This document shows, piece after piece, positions 16,551-24,330 of a stretch of 64,000 nt of DNA. The position numbers and the translations under genes were made by a program. Below the pieces are notes generated by a model. The model made no database searches, was not told the DNA's origin, and saw only the letters and a program-made list of their open reading frames with translations. Each line of letters opens with the position of its first letter. Positions within the stretch are counted from its first letter, which is position 1. Source of the stretch: Pseudomonas sp. R84 (GTDB lineage: Bacteria; Pseudomonadota; Gammaproteobacteria; Pseudomonadales; Pseudomonadaceae); the NCBI RefSeq assembly GCF_009834515.1, contig NZ_CP019426.1, positions 1,415,501 through 1,479,500 on the forward strand, in the 5' to 3' direction.

Positions 16551-17471
16551 TTGGACTACCCCAAGAGTGTGCCCAGTGTCGGCCTGGTCAATGGCCAGTT
16601 TGTCGACGAAGACCCGATCGCCGGTAAACCCGGCTCGCTGATCCCGGCGACGTGGGGCAACAGCGTCACGCAAGAGATTCTTAACGTTGTTCAGGCGGCT
16701 GGTCTGACGCCGAACGAGTCGTCGAACAATCAGTTGTTGGCGGCATTGCGCAGTCCGGCATTGTTCATGACGGCGCCGCAGTTTGATGGTGGACGCTCGG
16801 CAGCAACATCCGAGTTTGTGCAGCGGGCGCTAGGCAGTTATGCCAGTGCTCGCGGTATATATGCGGCCACGCAACTGACCCCGGTCGATGTCGGCTGTTC
16901 TATCGGCCTGGGCGGCAACGCGACGTATACCGTGACGCTTCCGGATGCTGCTGCGGTGCCGAGCGGCGCGACGATCAGCCTGCATTGCCGTAACAGTGCG
17001 CCCGTCACGGTGACCAGTAAAACCGGTGCGCAGATCAGTCCTCAAGGGGCTTATCTGGCGTCGATCGTGATGAACAATGGTGAGAGTGCGAACTTCGTCA
17101 GGGAGTCTGGAGTGTGGGTGGTCTATGGCACCGCTGCGCTGAAGTACTCAACCAATTACGCCGCACAGTTCGCCACATCGGGATATCAAAAGTTTCCCAG
17201 CGGTTTGATCGTGCAGTGGGTAACGGGGGGCTCCGATGCGAATGGCAACATGACGGTGTCGCTGCCAATCAGGTTTCCCAATGCTGTCCTCGGAGGTATT
17301 GCCAATGAAGGTAACCCGGCAGGATGGAGTGCCTCCAACGTTACCGTTTGGGCATTTGACGGCGGGAGCTCCACGACAACGACGGTGGTCGCTCGGGTCC
17401 GAAGCGTCCTGGCTTCAAGTGTAAAGGCTGATCCGGGCATTTCGGGCCGCATTCTGGTTTGGGGGTACTGA
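16551..17471 (+). CDS. Tail fibre 3 (Gp53-like C-terminus; TTG start)
   Basis: A 306-residue fibre. The codon aligning with the ATG of fibres 1 and 2 is TTG (16551-16553), behind AAGGAGA at 16538-16544; no ATG gives the shared N-terminus, so TTG is accepted. Residues 1-68 are the common attachment domain. The C-terminal about 100 residues (G-Y-Q-K-F-P-S-G-L-I-V-Q-W, L-P-I-R-F-P-N-A-V, closing I-L-V-W-G-Y) fit the Gp53-like fibre tip family. The 121-nt region in front holds a small hairpin (AGCCGCTTCAAGCGGCT near 16491-16507) without a clear T-run. Confidence 0.85.
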   Translation: MDYPKSVPSVGLVNGQFVDEDPIAGKPGSLIPATWGNSVTQEILNVVQAAGLTPNESSNNQLLAALRSPALFMTAPQFDGGRSAATSEFVQRALGSYASARGIYAATQLTPVDVGCSIGLGGNATYTVTLPDAAAVPSGATISLHCRNSAPVTVTSKTGAQISPQGAYLASIVMNNGESANFVRESGVWVVYGTAALKYSTNYAAQFATSGYQKFPSGLIVQWVTGGSDANGNMTVSLPIRFPNAVLGGIANEGNPAGWSASNVTVWAFDGGSSTTTTVVARVRSVLASSVKADPGISGRILVWGY

Positions 17472-17473
17472 CC

Positions 17474-17914
17474 ATGACGATTTTCTTTTATGCACAAAGC
17501 TTGGGCTTTGATCGGGTCGACAGCGCACTTCCCGAACTGCCTGCAGGGGCGGTGGAAATCACCCAGGCGCAATACACCGAACTGTTTGCCGGGCAGGCGA
17601 GCGGCAAAGTCATCAGCGCCAGCGCCAGTGGTCAGCCCGTTTTGACCGACCCCGTCGTTTCTCCTGCAACGCTTGCCAGCCACGAGCGCGCATGGCGCAA
17701 CCACGTTCTGCAAAACACCCAGTGGCTGGTGTTTCGTGATGCCGAAGAACTGGAAGTGGGCGAGGGCACGACGTTGCGCTCCGAGGAATTCAAACAACTA
17801 TTGGTGTATCGGCAGGCACTGCGCGATTGGCCGAATGATCCGGACTTTCCCAATGTGCTTTCCCGACCAGTTGAGCCTGACTGGCTGGAAGGCTTGCTTC
17901 AGACAGACAGTTGA
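17474..17914 (+). CDS. Tail assembly chaperone for fibre 3
   Basis: A 146-residue protein. ATG 17474 lies 2 nt after the fibre 3 stop; the frame is open further left but only inside fibre 3. The C-terminal part fits the phage tail assembly chaperone family found behind fibre genes: W-R-N-H-V-L-Q-N-T-Q-W-L-V-F-R-D, then L-L-V-Y-R-Q-A-L-R-D-W-P and a closing W-P-N-D-P-D-F-P. The N-terminal part (F-Y-A-Q-S-L-G-F-D, Q-Y-T-E-L-F-A-G-Q-A-S-G-K-V-I) is the usual small domain. It differs in family from the Tfa at 15863. Confidence 0.82.
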   Translation: MTIFFYAQSLGFDRVDSALPELPAGAVEITQAQYTELFAGQASGKVISASASGQPVLTDPVVSPATLASHERAWRNHVLQNTQWLVFRDAEELEVGEGTTLRSEEFKQLLVYRQALRDWPNDPDFPNVLSRPVEPDWLEGLLQTDS

Positions 17915-17923
17915 GGAACTAAC

Positions 17924-19084
17924 GTGGACTATCCAAAAAGTGTTCCCAGCGTCGGGCTGGTGAATGGCAAATTCGTCAATGAAGACGTCGTCGCGGGATT
18001 GCCCGGATCGTTGATCCCGGCGACCTGGGGCAACAGCGTCACCGATGAGTTGTTGAACGTCGTCAAATCCGCCGGCCTTGAGCCGAGCGAAGCCGATGCA
18101 ACCCAGTTGTTGCAAGCGGTGAAAAAACTCAGTCAGGCAGGTGAAGACAAACATGCCACTGACATCGGCGCGGCCAATCTCTATATGGCCAATTATGTGC
18201 CTGCCGTCACTGTATTGAAGGACGGCTTGGCGCTGCGCTTTACTGCCGGTAATGCCAATACCGGGGCGAGTACGTTTGCACCGAACGGGCTGATGCCCAA
18301 GCCGCTGGTCAGTCTCGCAGCGAGTGCATTGCGCCCTGCCGAGATTGTCGGCGGTAGTGTGTGTTCGGTGGTGTACAGCGCAGCACTGGATAGTTGGGTG
18401 CTGGTGTATGCGAGTGGTGGCAATGCTGCAAGTGGCCGGCTCTTGGGGATCAGGACATTTACTGCGTCCGGCATCTATGTGCCAGCAGTGGGAATGAAGA
18501 ACGTATGGGTCACCATCGTCGGCGGAGGTGGTGGCAGCTCGGGAATCGGTGCGACGAACTCTACCCAGGTTTCCCTTACAGGCGGTGGCGCTTCCGGTAG
18601 CTACGCACAAGCCTGGTTATCCTCTGCCGCGATCGGGCAGAGCCAAATCATTACCGTGGGGGCTGGGGGCGCGGCGGGGGTTGTCGGCACAGGCGGAGGA
18701 AGTGGCGGTACAAGTTCGCTGGGTTCATTGGTTACGGCCACCGGTGGCGGCGGGTCTCCCTCGAGTTCTCCGCTTACGCTTCCTGGATTCGGCTTGTATG
18801 TGGGTGGTTTTCCCAGCCAAACCTCAAGTGGCGGCAACATTGTCAATTCGGCAGGTGCGGCCGGCAACCCAGGGATGTGCCTCACCGGATCAACACTTGC
18901 CGGGCACGGCGCAAACTCACCGCTCGGCAGTGGTGGGTATGCGAGCAGCGTCGCATTGAGTGTGGCTGCCCCCGGTTCCGGTTATGGTTCAGGCGCGGGC
19001 GGGATCGCTAACACAACCAATCAGCCGGGTAGACCGGGCGCAGCAGGCGCTCCCGGTGCCGTGATCATCTACGAGTACGCCTGA
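17924..19084 (+). CDS. Tail fibre 4 (glycine-rich tip; GTG start)
   Basis: A 386-residue fibre starting at GTG 17924, which aligns with the ATG/TTG of the other three and has GAGGAAC ahead. Residues 1-68 are the common attachment domain. From about residue 180 the protein is extremely rich in Gly, Ser and Ala with runs such as V-G-G-G-G-G-S-S-G, G-A-G-G-A-A-G and G-T-G-G-G-S-G-G, ending P-G-A-V-I-I-Y-E-Y-A. Such glycine-rich tips in phage adhesins fold as polyglycine II helices with specificity in the loops. Its TGA overlaps the next ATG. Confidence 0.86.
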   Translation: MDYPKSVPSVGLVNGKFVNEDVVAGLPGSLIPATWGNSVTDELLNVVKSAGLEPSEADATQLLQAVKKLSQAGEDKHATDIGAANLYMANYVPAVTVLKDGLALRFTAGNANTGASTFAPNGLMPKPLVSLAASALRPAEIVGGSVCSVVYSAALDSWVLVYASGGNAASGRLLGIRTFTASGIYVPAVGMKNVWVTIVGGGGGSSGIGATNSTQVSLTGGGASGSYAQAWLSSAAIGQSQIITVGAGGAAGVVGTGGGSGGTSSLGSLVTATGGGGSPSSSPLTLPGFGLYVGGFPSQTSSGGNIVNSAGAAGNPGMCLTGSTLAGHGANSPLGSGGYASSVALSVAAPGSGYGSGAGGIANTTNQPGRPGAAGAPGAVIIYEYA

Positions 19085-19338
19085 TGAAAACCTACGCACG
19101 CATCACCCAGAACACCGTGGTCGAACTCTTCTCCACCGATGGAAATATGGCCGAGATGTTTCATCCGGATCTGCTCTGGATCGACATCACTGAAATCGCT
19201 CCGGCACCGCAAATCGACTGGACCGCCAACTTCGGCACCCTCGGTTGGGTGTTTGCATCCCCCGAAGAACTGACGCCGGACAGCACCCTGAAAACTCTGG
19301 CAAAAAAATGGCTGAGCGGCATTGGCCTTCAACCGTGA
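19084..19338 (+). CDS. Small fibre 4 partner (putative chaperone)
   Basis: An 84-residue protein coupled to fibre 4 by a 1-nt overlap (TGATG). Sequence M-K-T-Y-A-R-I-T-Q-N-T-V-V-E-L-F, then L-W-I-D-I-T and W-T-A-N-F-G-T-L-G-W-V-F. This type of small protein is common behind glycine-rich fibres, and by position it should help that fibre fold or cap it. No catalytic motif, signal peptide or membrane segment is visible. Assignment is from context. Confidence 0.62.
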   Translation: MKTYARITQNTVVELFSTDGNMAEMFHPDLLWIDITEIAPAPQIDWTANFGTLGWVFASPEELTPDSTLKTLAKKWLSGIGLQP

Positions 19339-19374
19339 TTCAATCGGGGCAATATCCAGGGAGGATCAAGCATT

Positions 19375-19941
19375 ATGCAATTAACTGAAAACAACCTTAT
19401 CGACATCATGCCCAACGCCCGCTCCCAAGCGGGCGTTTTTGTTTCTGCACTCAACACTGCCATGACTCGGCGGCGCATCGACACGCCTAAACGTATTGCT
19501 GCGTTTCTTGCGCAGGTCGGCCATGAGTCGGGGCAATTGCGTTATGTGCGCGAACTGGGCAACAACCAATACCTGAGCAAGTACGACACGGGTACGTTGG
19601 CCTTGCGTCTGGGCAACACACCTGAAGCCGACGGCGACGGGCAAAAATACCGAGGGCGCGGGTTGATCCAGATTACCGGCCGTTCGAATTACCGCCAGTG
19701 CAGCCTTGGCCTGTTCGGCGATGAGCGCCTGCTGTCTCTGCCCGAATTGCTCGAACAGCCGCAATGGGCGGCCGAATCCGCGGCATGGTTCTGGGAGCAG
19801 AAAGGTTTGAACGCACTGGCCGACCGCGACGAGTTCAACACCATTACCCGTCGCATCAACGGCGGGTTGAACGGCTTGCAGGATCGTCTGGAAATCTGGG
19901 CGCGGGCGAGGGCGGTGCTATGCCAATCCCCTGGCGAATGA
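19375..19941 (+). CDS. GH19-family endolysin (chitinase-like peptidoglycan hydrolase)
   Basis: A 188-residue glycoside hydrolase family 19 enzyme that cuts cell-wall glycan to release particles. Seen: F-L-A-Q-V-G-H-E-S-G near residue 42-51 with the catalytic Glu, then K-Y-R-G-R-G-L-I-Q-I-T-G-R-S-N-Y near 90-105 and the closing T-R-R-I-N-G-G-L-N-G motif. No signal peptide, so export needs a holin, and no holin gene is visible in the window. Start ATG 19375 follows GGGAGGA at 19359-19365. It overlaps the Rz gene by 22 nt. Confidence 0.92.
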   Translation: MQLTENNLIDIMPNARSQAGVFVSALNTAMTRRRIDTPKRIAAFLAQVGHESGQLRYVRELGNNQYLSKYDTGTLALRLGNTPEADGDGQKYRGRGLIQITGRSNYRQCSLGLFGDERLLSLPELLEQPQWAAESAAWFWEQKGLNALADRDEFNTITRRINGGLNGLQDRLEIWARARAVLCQSPGE

Positions 19942-20438
19942 TCGGCGTCCTGTTGCTGGCTGCGGGTGGATTTGCAGCGGCCTGGCAGTTGCAGGAGTGG
20001 CGTTACGGGCGGCAACTGGCCGAGCAGGCGCGGTTAAACGGCGAAACCCTCAATCAACTGACCCAGACCGCCGCCACCGTGCAACAGGCTGAGCAGGATA
20101 AACGTCTGGCGCTGGAGCAACGGCTCGCGGCCAGTGAAAAAACCCACTACCGAGCGCTGAGCGATGCCCAACGTGATCAGGATCGCCTGCGCGATCGCCT
20201 TGCCACTGCTGATGTGCGCCTGTCAGTCCTTCTCGACGCCAGCGACGTTGCCCCAGGCTGCAACGTGCCAGCCACCGCCGGCGCCGGCAGCGTGGATCAT
20301 GCAACCGTACGCGCCCGACTTGACCCGGCGCATGCTCAACGAATTATCGCCATCACCGACACCGGCGACCGTGGAATGATTGCCTTGCAGGCCTGTCAGG
20401 CCTATGTCAGAGCGCTGGCGCCCGAACATTTTGAATGA
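19920..20438 (+). CDS. i-spanin Rz (inner-membrane lysis protein)
   Basis: A 172-residue protein. The frame is open from 19764, but ATG 19920 gives the family architecture: a short N-terminus with W-R-M, one membrane segment at about residues 7-22 (I-G-V-L-L-L-A-A-G-G-F-A-A), then a long Gln/Ala/Arg-rich periplasmic coiled coil (about 35-110) and a Cys-containing C-terminal domain (V-A-P-G-C, L-Q-A-C-Q-A-Y). Rz pairs with Rz1 to fuse inner and outer membranes in the last step of lysis. The Rz1 gene lies inside it in another frame. Confidence 0.88.
   Translation: MPIPWRMIGVLLLAAGGFAAAWQLQEWRYGRQLAEQARLNGETLNQLTQTAATVQQAEQDKRLALEQRLAASEKTHYRALSDAQRDQDRLRDRLATADVRLSVLLDASDVAPGCNVPATAGAGSVDHATVRARLDPAHAQRIIAITDTGDRGMIALQACQAYVRALAPEHFE
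20164..20379 (+). CDS. o-spanin Rz1 lipoprotein nested in Rz
   Basis: A 71-residue protein lying wholly inside Rz in a different frame. It has a hydrophobic signal segment (I-A-L-P-L-L-M-C-A-C, residues 11-20) with a lipidation Cys at 18 or 20, then a Pro-rich mature part (C-Q-P-P-P-A-P, S-P-S-P-T-P), exactly the Rz1 layout. Mature Rz1 is anchored in the outer membrane and meets Rz across the periplasm. Which of the two Cys is lipidated is not clear; Cys20 has the more usual Ala before it. Confidence 0.82.
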   Translation: MPNVIRIACAIALPLLMCACQSFSTPATLPQAATCQPPPAPAAWIMQPYAPDLTRRMLNELSPSPTPATVE

Positions 20439-20505
20439 GTCTGTGTATTGAAAGCGCAACCGGCTCGTGTACGGTGGAGGCATTCCACACGATCCGGAGC
20501 ACGCC

Positions 20506-21006
20506 GTGAAAGAGATCACTCAACTGGCCGCCGACCTTGGCCGACGTCTGCAACTGCTCAATGCCCACGTCACCACCGCCGAGTCCTGTACCGGTGGCGG
20601 GATTGCCGAAGCCATCACACGGATTCCCGGCAGTTCGGCGTGGTTCGAGGCGGGTTATGTGACGTACTCCAACCGGCAGAAAACCCAGCAACTGAATGTG
20701 CCGGGTGAATTGTTCGAGTCGGTGGGTGCAGTCAGTCGCGAGGTCGTTGAGGCGATGGTGCGTGGTGCCCAGGACAAAAGCCTGGCGCGATTTGCCGTAG
20801 CAGTCAGTGGTGTGGCCGGGCCGGACGGCGGCTCGCCGAACAAACCGGTCGGCACGGTGTGGCTGGCGTGGGGCGTTGGCGAAACGGTCACCAGTGAGGT
20901 TCAGCACTTCCCCGGCAACCGCGATGATGTCCGCCGACAAACGGTGAAGGCCGCGCTAGAGGGGCTCCTGCGACTAGCGGCACGAGAAATCGAAAATCAG
21001 GGGTAG
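20506..21006 (+). CDS. cinA: CinA-type nicotinamide-nucleotide amidohydrolase (PncC)
   Basis: A 166-residue stand-alone CinA C-terminal domain protein that deamidates nicotinamide mononucleotide in NAD recycling. GTG 20506 is chosen because it gives the start (M)K-E-I-T-Q-L-A; a frame from 20467 adds a poor N-terminus. Seen: T-A-E-S-C-T-G-G near residue 22-29, the conserved G-Y-V-T-Y-S-N segment, G-V-A-G-P-D-G-G-S and the closing R-x-x-T-V-K-A-A-L. It marks the right border of the tailocin locus in fluorescent pseudomonads and precedes recA. Confidence 0.93.
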   Translation: MKEITQLAADLGRRLQLLNAHVTTAESCTGGGIAEAITRIPGSSAWFEAGYVTYSNRQKTQQLNVPGELFESVGAVSREVVEAMVRGAQDKSLARFAVAVSGVAGPDGGSPNKPVGTVWLAWGVGETVTSEVQHFPGNRDDVRRQTVKAALEGLLRLAAREIENQG

Positions 21007-21033
21007 GCGATCCGCGAACGCTGTGGAATAATA

Positions 21034-21049
21034 CTGGCTACTTATACAG
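21034..21049 (+). promoter_or_regulatory. LexA (SOS) box of recA
   Basis: CTGGCTACTTATACAG fits the CTG-N10-CAG LexA operator, 40 bp before the recA start. It implies repression by LexA and induction on DNA damage, as known for recA. Confidence 0.9.
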
Positions 21050-21089
21050 GTGTTGGCCGTCAGGCCTTATTGATTACGTGAGGACTTTA

Positions 21090-22145
21090 ATGGACGACAA
21101 CAAGAAGAAAGCCTTGGCTGCGGCCCTGGGTCAGATCGAACGTCAATTCGGCAAGGGTGCCGTGATGCGTATGGGCGATCAGGACCGTCAGGCGATCCCG
21201 GCTATCTCCACTGGCTCTCTGGGTCTGGACATCGCGCTCGGCATTGGCGGACTGCCAAAAGGCCGTATCGTTGAAATCTACGGTCCTGAATCCTCCGGTA
21301 AAACCACACTGACACTGTCGGTGATCGCCCAGGCGCAAAAAGCCGGCGCGACCTGCGCATTCGTCGACGCCGAACACGCCCTCGATCCTGAGTACGCCGG
21401 CAAGTTGGGCGTTAACGTCGACGACCTGCTGGTGTCCCAGCCGGACACCGGTGAACAGGCGCTGGAAATCACCGACATGCTGGTGCGTTCCAACGCCGTT
21501 GACGTGATCATCGTCGACTCCGTAGCTGCACTGGTGCCGAAGGCTGAAATCGAAGGCGAAATGGGTGATATGCACGTGGGCCTGCAAGCCCGTCTGATGT
21601 CCCAAGCGCTGCGTAAAATCACCGGTAACATCAAGAACGCCAACTGCCTGGTGATCTTCATCAACCAGATCCGTATGAAGATCGGTGTGATGTTCGGTAG
21701 CCCGGAAACCACCACCGGTGGTAACGCGCTGAAGTTCTACGCCTCGGTTCGTCTCGACATCCGCCGTACCGGCGCGGTGAAAGAAGGCGACGAAGTGGTC
21801 GGCAGCGAAACCCGCGTCAAGGTTGTGAAGAACAAGGTCGCTTCGCCGTTCCGTCAGGCTGAGTTCCAGATTCTTTACGGCAAAGGCATCTATCTCAATG
21901 GCGAGATGATCGACCTGGGTGTGCTGCACGGTTTCGTCGAGAAGTCCGGCGCATGGTATGCCTACGAAGGCACCAAGATCGGTCAGGGCAAGGCTAACTC
22001 GGCCAAGTTCCTGGCAGACAATCCGGAAATCGCCGCGAAGCTTGAGAAGCAACTTCGTGACAAGCTGCTTACTCCAGCAGTGATCGACTCCAAGGCCTCT
22101 GCAGTCAAAGAGACTGAAGACGACCTGGCCGACGCTGACATCTGA
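21090..22145 (+). CDS. recA: Recombinase RecA
   Basis: A 351-residue RecA, the strand-exchange ATPase and co-protease for LexA cleavage. ATG 21090 gives M-D-D-N-K-K-K-A-L; a Met at 21078 is also in frame but less likely. Seen: G-P-E-S-S-G-K-T-T Walker A near residue 66, V-D-A-E-H-A-L-D-P, the [10 protein letters not shown] Walker B near 140 and [12 protein letters not shown]. It is followed 8 nt later by its modulator recX. RecA activity also controls induction of tailocins in Pseudomonas, which fits the neighbouring cluster. Confidence 0.99.
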   Translation: MDDNKKKALAAALGQIERQFGKGAVMRMGDQDRQAIPAISTGSLGLDIALGIGGLPKGRIVEIYGPESSGKTTLTLSVIAQAQKAGATCAFVDAEHALDPEYAGKLGVNVDDLLVSQPDTGEQALEITDMLVRSNAVDVIIVDSVAALVPKAEIEGEMGDMHVGLQARLMSQALRKITGNIKNANCLVIFINQIRMKIGVMFGSPETTTGGNALKFYASVRLDIRRTGAVKEGDEVVGSETRVKVVKNKVASPFRQAEFQILYGKGIYLNGEMIDLGVLHGFVEKSGAWYAYEGTKIGQGKANSAKFLADNPEIAAKLEKQLRDKLLTPAVIDSKASAVKETEDDLADADI

Positions 22146-22153
22146 TTGCAGCG

Positions 22154-22624
22154 ATGACCACCGCCGTACTCGATACCCTCGTCGCGGTGCGACGCACCGC
22201 CATGGACCTGCTTGCACGCCGCGAGCATGGTCGAGTCGAGTTGACGCGCAAATTGCGTCAGCGCGGCGCCGAGGCGGAGATGATCGAAACAGCCCTCGAC
22301 CGTTTGACGGAAGAGGGACTGCTTTCCGAAGCCCGTTACCTTGAAAGCTTTGTTTCCTATCGTGCCCGTTCCGGCTACGGCCCTCTGCGAATTCGCGAAG
22401 AGCTGGGCCAGCGCGGTTTACAGCGCGCCGATATCGAACTCGCCCTGCGCGAAAGCGGTATCAGTTGGCAGGAACAACTTCAGGACACCTGGCGCCGGAA
22501 GTTCTCCGGGCATTTACCGATTGATGCGAAGGAACGGGCCAAGCAAGGTCGGTTCCTGGCCTATCGGGGGTTTTCGATGGAGATGATCAACCGCTTGTTC
22601 AGCGGTCGAGGGATGGACGATTAA
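22154..22624 (+). CDS. recX: RecA regulator RecX
   Basis: A 156-residue RecX that caps and disassembles RecA filaments. Seen: [14 protein letters not shown] near the start, [24 protein letters not shown] and the C-terminal Y-R-G-F-S-M-E-M-I repeat, i.e. the three three-helix modules of the family. ATG 22154 is 8 nt after recA, so both are read from the SOS promoter, with a good terminator behind. Confidence 0.97.
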   Translation: MTTAVLDTLVAVRRTAMDLLARREHGRVELTRKLRQRGAEAEMIETALDRLTEEGLLSEARYLESFVSYRARSGYGPLRIREELGQRGLQRADIELALRESGISWQEQLQDTWRRKFSGHLPIDAKERAKQGRFLAYRGFSMEMINRLFSGRGMDD

Positions 22625-22641
22625 ACTGCTTCAATAAAAAC

Positions 22642-22674
22642 GGCCCGCTATGAAAATAGCGGGCCTTTTTTTTT
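22642..22674 (+). terminator. Terminator of recA-recX
   Basis: Perfect 9-bp stem GGCCCGCTA / TAGCGGGCC, 6-nt loop TGAAAA, then nine T. It separates recX from the convergent LOG-family gene and may serve both strands. Confidence 0.95.
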
Positions 22675-22678
22675 GCCC

Positions 22679-23797
22679 TCAAATTACCTTGAAGGGTTCG
22701 CGCGAACGTTGTGCTGTTTGCGGTTTTGACTGAGCCCAGTTTTCCGGCAGGTTGATGTAGTCGATCAACTCCCTCAGGCGCCCGTGAGTGCGGGCATTGA
22801 AGGCGAAGGCCAGCCGCGCCAGATGGCTGAACTGCGCTTCATCGTGTTCCTCACCGCTGTAGTCGTGTTGATGAAACTGGTCACTCAGGCACAGATCGGC
22901 GAACGCTTCCTGCATGTGCGCCAGCGCCTGATCGCTGAGCTTGTGATGCATACGAATCACGAACTGACGCTTGAGCCAACGGCTGGAGTGGAAGTTGCTG
23001 TAGAACTGGTTGATCTGTTCCACCGCTTCCTCAACGGTGTAAACCAGCCGCATCAGTTTCATGTCGGTAGGCAGGATGTAGCGGTTGGCCTCCAGTTGCT
23101 GGCGAATGAAGTCCATCGCGCCTTGCCAGAATGTGCCGCCGGGTGCATCCAGCAGCACCACCGGCACCAATGGACTTTTACCGGTCTGGATCAACGTCAG
23201 TACTTCCAGTGCTTCATCCAGCGTGCCGAAACCGCCCGGGCATAAAACCAGCGCGTCGGCTTCTTTGACGAAAAACAGTTTTCGCGTGAAGAAGAAGTGG
23301 AACGGCAGCAGATTACCGGTGCCATCGACAGTGGGGTTGGCATGTTGTTCGAAGGGCAGGGTGATGTTGAAACCGAGACTGTGATCACGGCCGGCACCTT
23401 CATGGGCTGCGGCCATGATGCCGCCGCCCGCACCGGTAATGACCATCATCCCCGAGCGGGTCAACGCCGCGCCGAGTTCTCGGGCCATGGCATATAGAGG
23501 ATGTTCGACTGGTGTACGCGCCGAGCCGAACACCGTGACTTTGCGTCGGCCCTTGAATTGCTCCAGCACCCGGAACGCCTGCTCCAGTTCGCGCAGAGCC
23601 TGCAGGGTGATCTTGGCGTTCCAGCGGTTGTGGTCTTCCTGGGCCATGCGCAGCACGGTCAGGATCATGTCGCGGTAGATGGGAATGTTCGGGCTGTTGG
23701 GGGAAACACGGCTGAGTTGTTCTTCGACCTTACAGATGAGGTCGGGGCCGCTTTCCTGAAAATGACGGCTCAAGAGGTCATTCGGTTGGTAAGGCAT
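22679..23797 (-). CDS. LOG family protein (nucleotide phosphoribohydrolase-like)
   Basis: A 372-residue protein with a LOG/lysine decarboxylase-like Rossmann core at about residues 85-270. Seen: V-T-V-F-G-S-A-R-T-P, the G-A-G-G-G-I-M nucleotide-binding loop, and the signature P-G-G-F-G-T-L-D-E. This signature is shared by cytokinin-activating LOG enzymes and bacterial nucleotide 5'-monophosphate nucleosidases; none of them is a true lysine decarboxylase. About 85 N-terminal and 100 C-terminal residues flank the core, so it is a long LOG type. Its substrate cannot be told from sequence. It is monocistronic and convergent with recX. Confidence 0.85.
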   Translation of the reverse strand: MPYQPNDLLSRHFQESGPDLICKVEEQLSRVSPNSPNIPIYRDMILTVLRMAQEDHNRWNAKITLQALRELEQAFRVLEQFKGRRKVTVFGSARTPVEHPLYAMARELGAALTRSGMMVITGAGGGIMAAAHEGAGRDHSLGFNITLPFEQHANPTVDGTGNLLPFHFFFTRKLFFVKEADALVLCPGGFGTLDEALEVLTLIQTGKSPLVPVVLLDAPGGTFWQGAMDFIRQQLEANRYILPTDMKLMRLVYTVEEAVEQINQFYSNFHSSRWLKRQFVIRMHHKLSDQALAHMQEAFADLCLSDQFHQHDYSGEEHDEAQFSHLARLAFAFNARTHGRLRELIDYINLPENWAQSKPQTAQRSREPFKVI

Positions 23798-24135
23798 TCA
23801 ACGTCTCCTTCTGCACAGAGCGGATGGCCCTGACGAGCGGCGTCAGTGCCGCGCTGCAAAAAACACACGATCAGCAGTTCCTTTCCTGCCGTTGAAAAAT
23901 GATCGGGAATACTCTGAATCTAGACCCTTGCGCGCATTTGCGCTGACTTGATCATTGCGCCGCAACGCTTTGCCTGGCAACTGTTTATTGATTGTTCGCC
24001 GGTTCCTTCACCGCTCGTCCGAACCTGCGCCGAGCGGCAATCCCTCTGATTAACTAACTTACAGGCGTCGTACGACAGCTTTGCGTCACGGTGCACGCGA
24101 TTCAAGGATTTGCGGGTGGCAAGGAGGCGGGACAC
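23798..24135. other. Intergenic region, no gene recognised
   Basis: About 340 bases between the divergent LOG gene and a small RHH-like gene. It should carry both promoters. A short open frame on the minus strand (23920-24135) has no ribosome binding site and a Cys/Arg-rich shadow-like product. No hairpin with T-run or known RNA is visible. Confidence 0.5.
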
Positions 24136-24330
24136 ATGGCCAGAGTGATTCTGGAGATCGATACGCAGTTGTATCGAATGTTGAAGGCATCAGCCGAGAC
24201 CAATCATCTCAGTCTCGAAGAAGAGTGCTGCCGGCGCTTGGCCGGCGGCGAGCGCCGCTCACACTATTTACAGGCCTTGCTGGCCGAACTGCGCGCCGAG
24301 GATGAACAGCGGCGCGCCAATTCGCGATGA
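24136..24330 (+). CDS. Small ribbon-helix-helix-like protein
   Basis: A 64-residue protein. ATG 24136 is picked over 24091 because AAGGAGG (24121-24127) is at good spacing. The start M-A-R-V-I-L-E-I-D-T-Q-L-Y-R-M-L-K-A-S-A-E followed by S-L-E-E-E-C-C-R-R-L fits the strand-helix-helix pattern of Arc/MetJ type DNA binders (residues 3-40); the tail is charged and helical. It could be an antitoxin-like or orphan regulator; no toxin gene is adjacent. It ends exactly where the convergent QSregVF gene ends. Confidence 0.6.
   Translation: MARVILEIDTQLYRMLKASAETNHLSLEEECCRRLAGGERRSHYLQALLAELRAEDEQRRANSR

Noticed and set aside
1..20438. Complete inducible prophage
   Set aside because: No integrase, terminase, portal, capsid or replication gene is seen in the window, and the position before cinA-recA is the known tailocin locus; a defective tail particle is the better reading.
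20448..20708. Alternative frame over the 5' part of cinA
   Set aside because: Overlaps the clear CinA frame and gives an Arg-rich product with no family resemblance.
23920..24135. 71-codon minus-strand frame in the gap after the LOG gene
   Set aside because: No ribosome binding site, Cys/Arg/Ser-rich product, ends in the middle of the gap.
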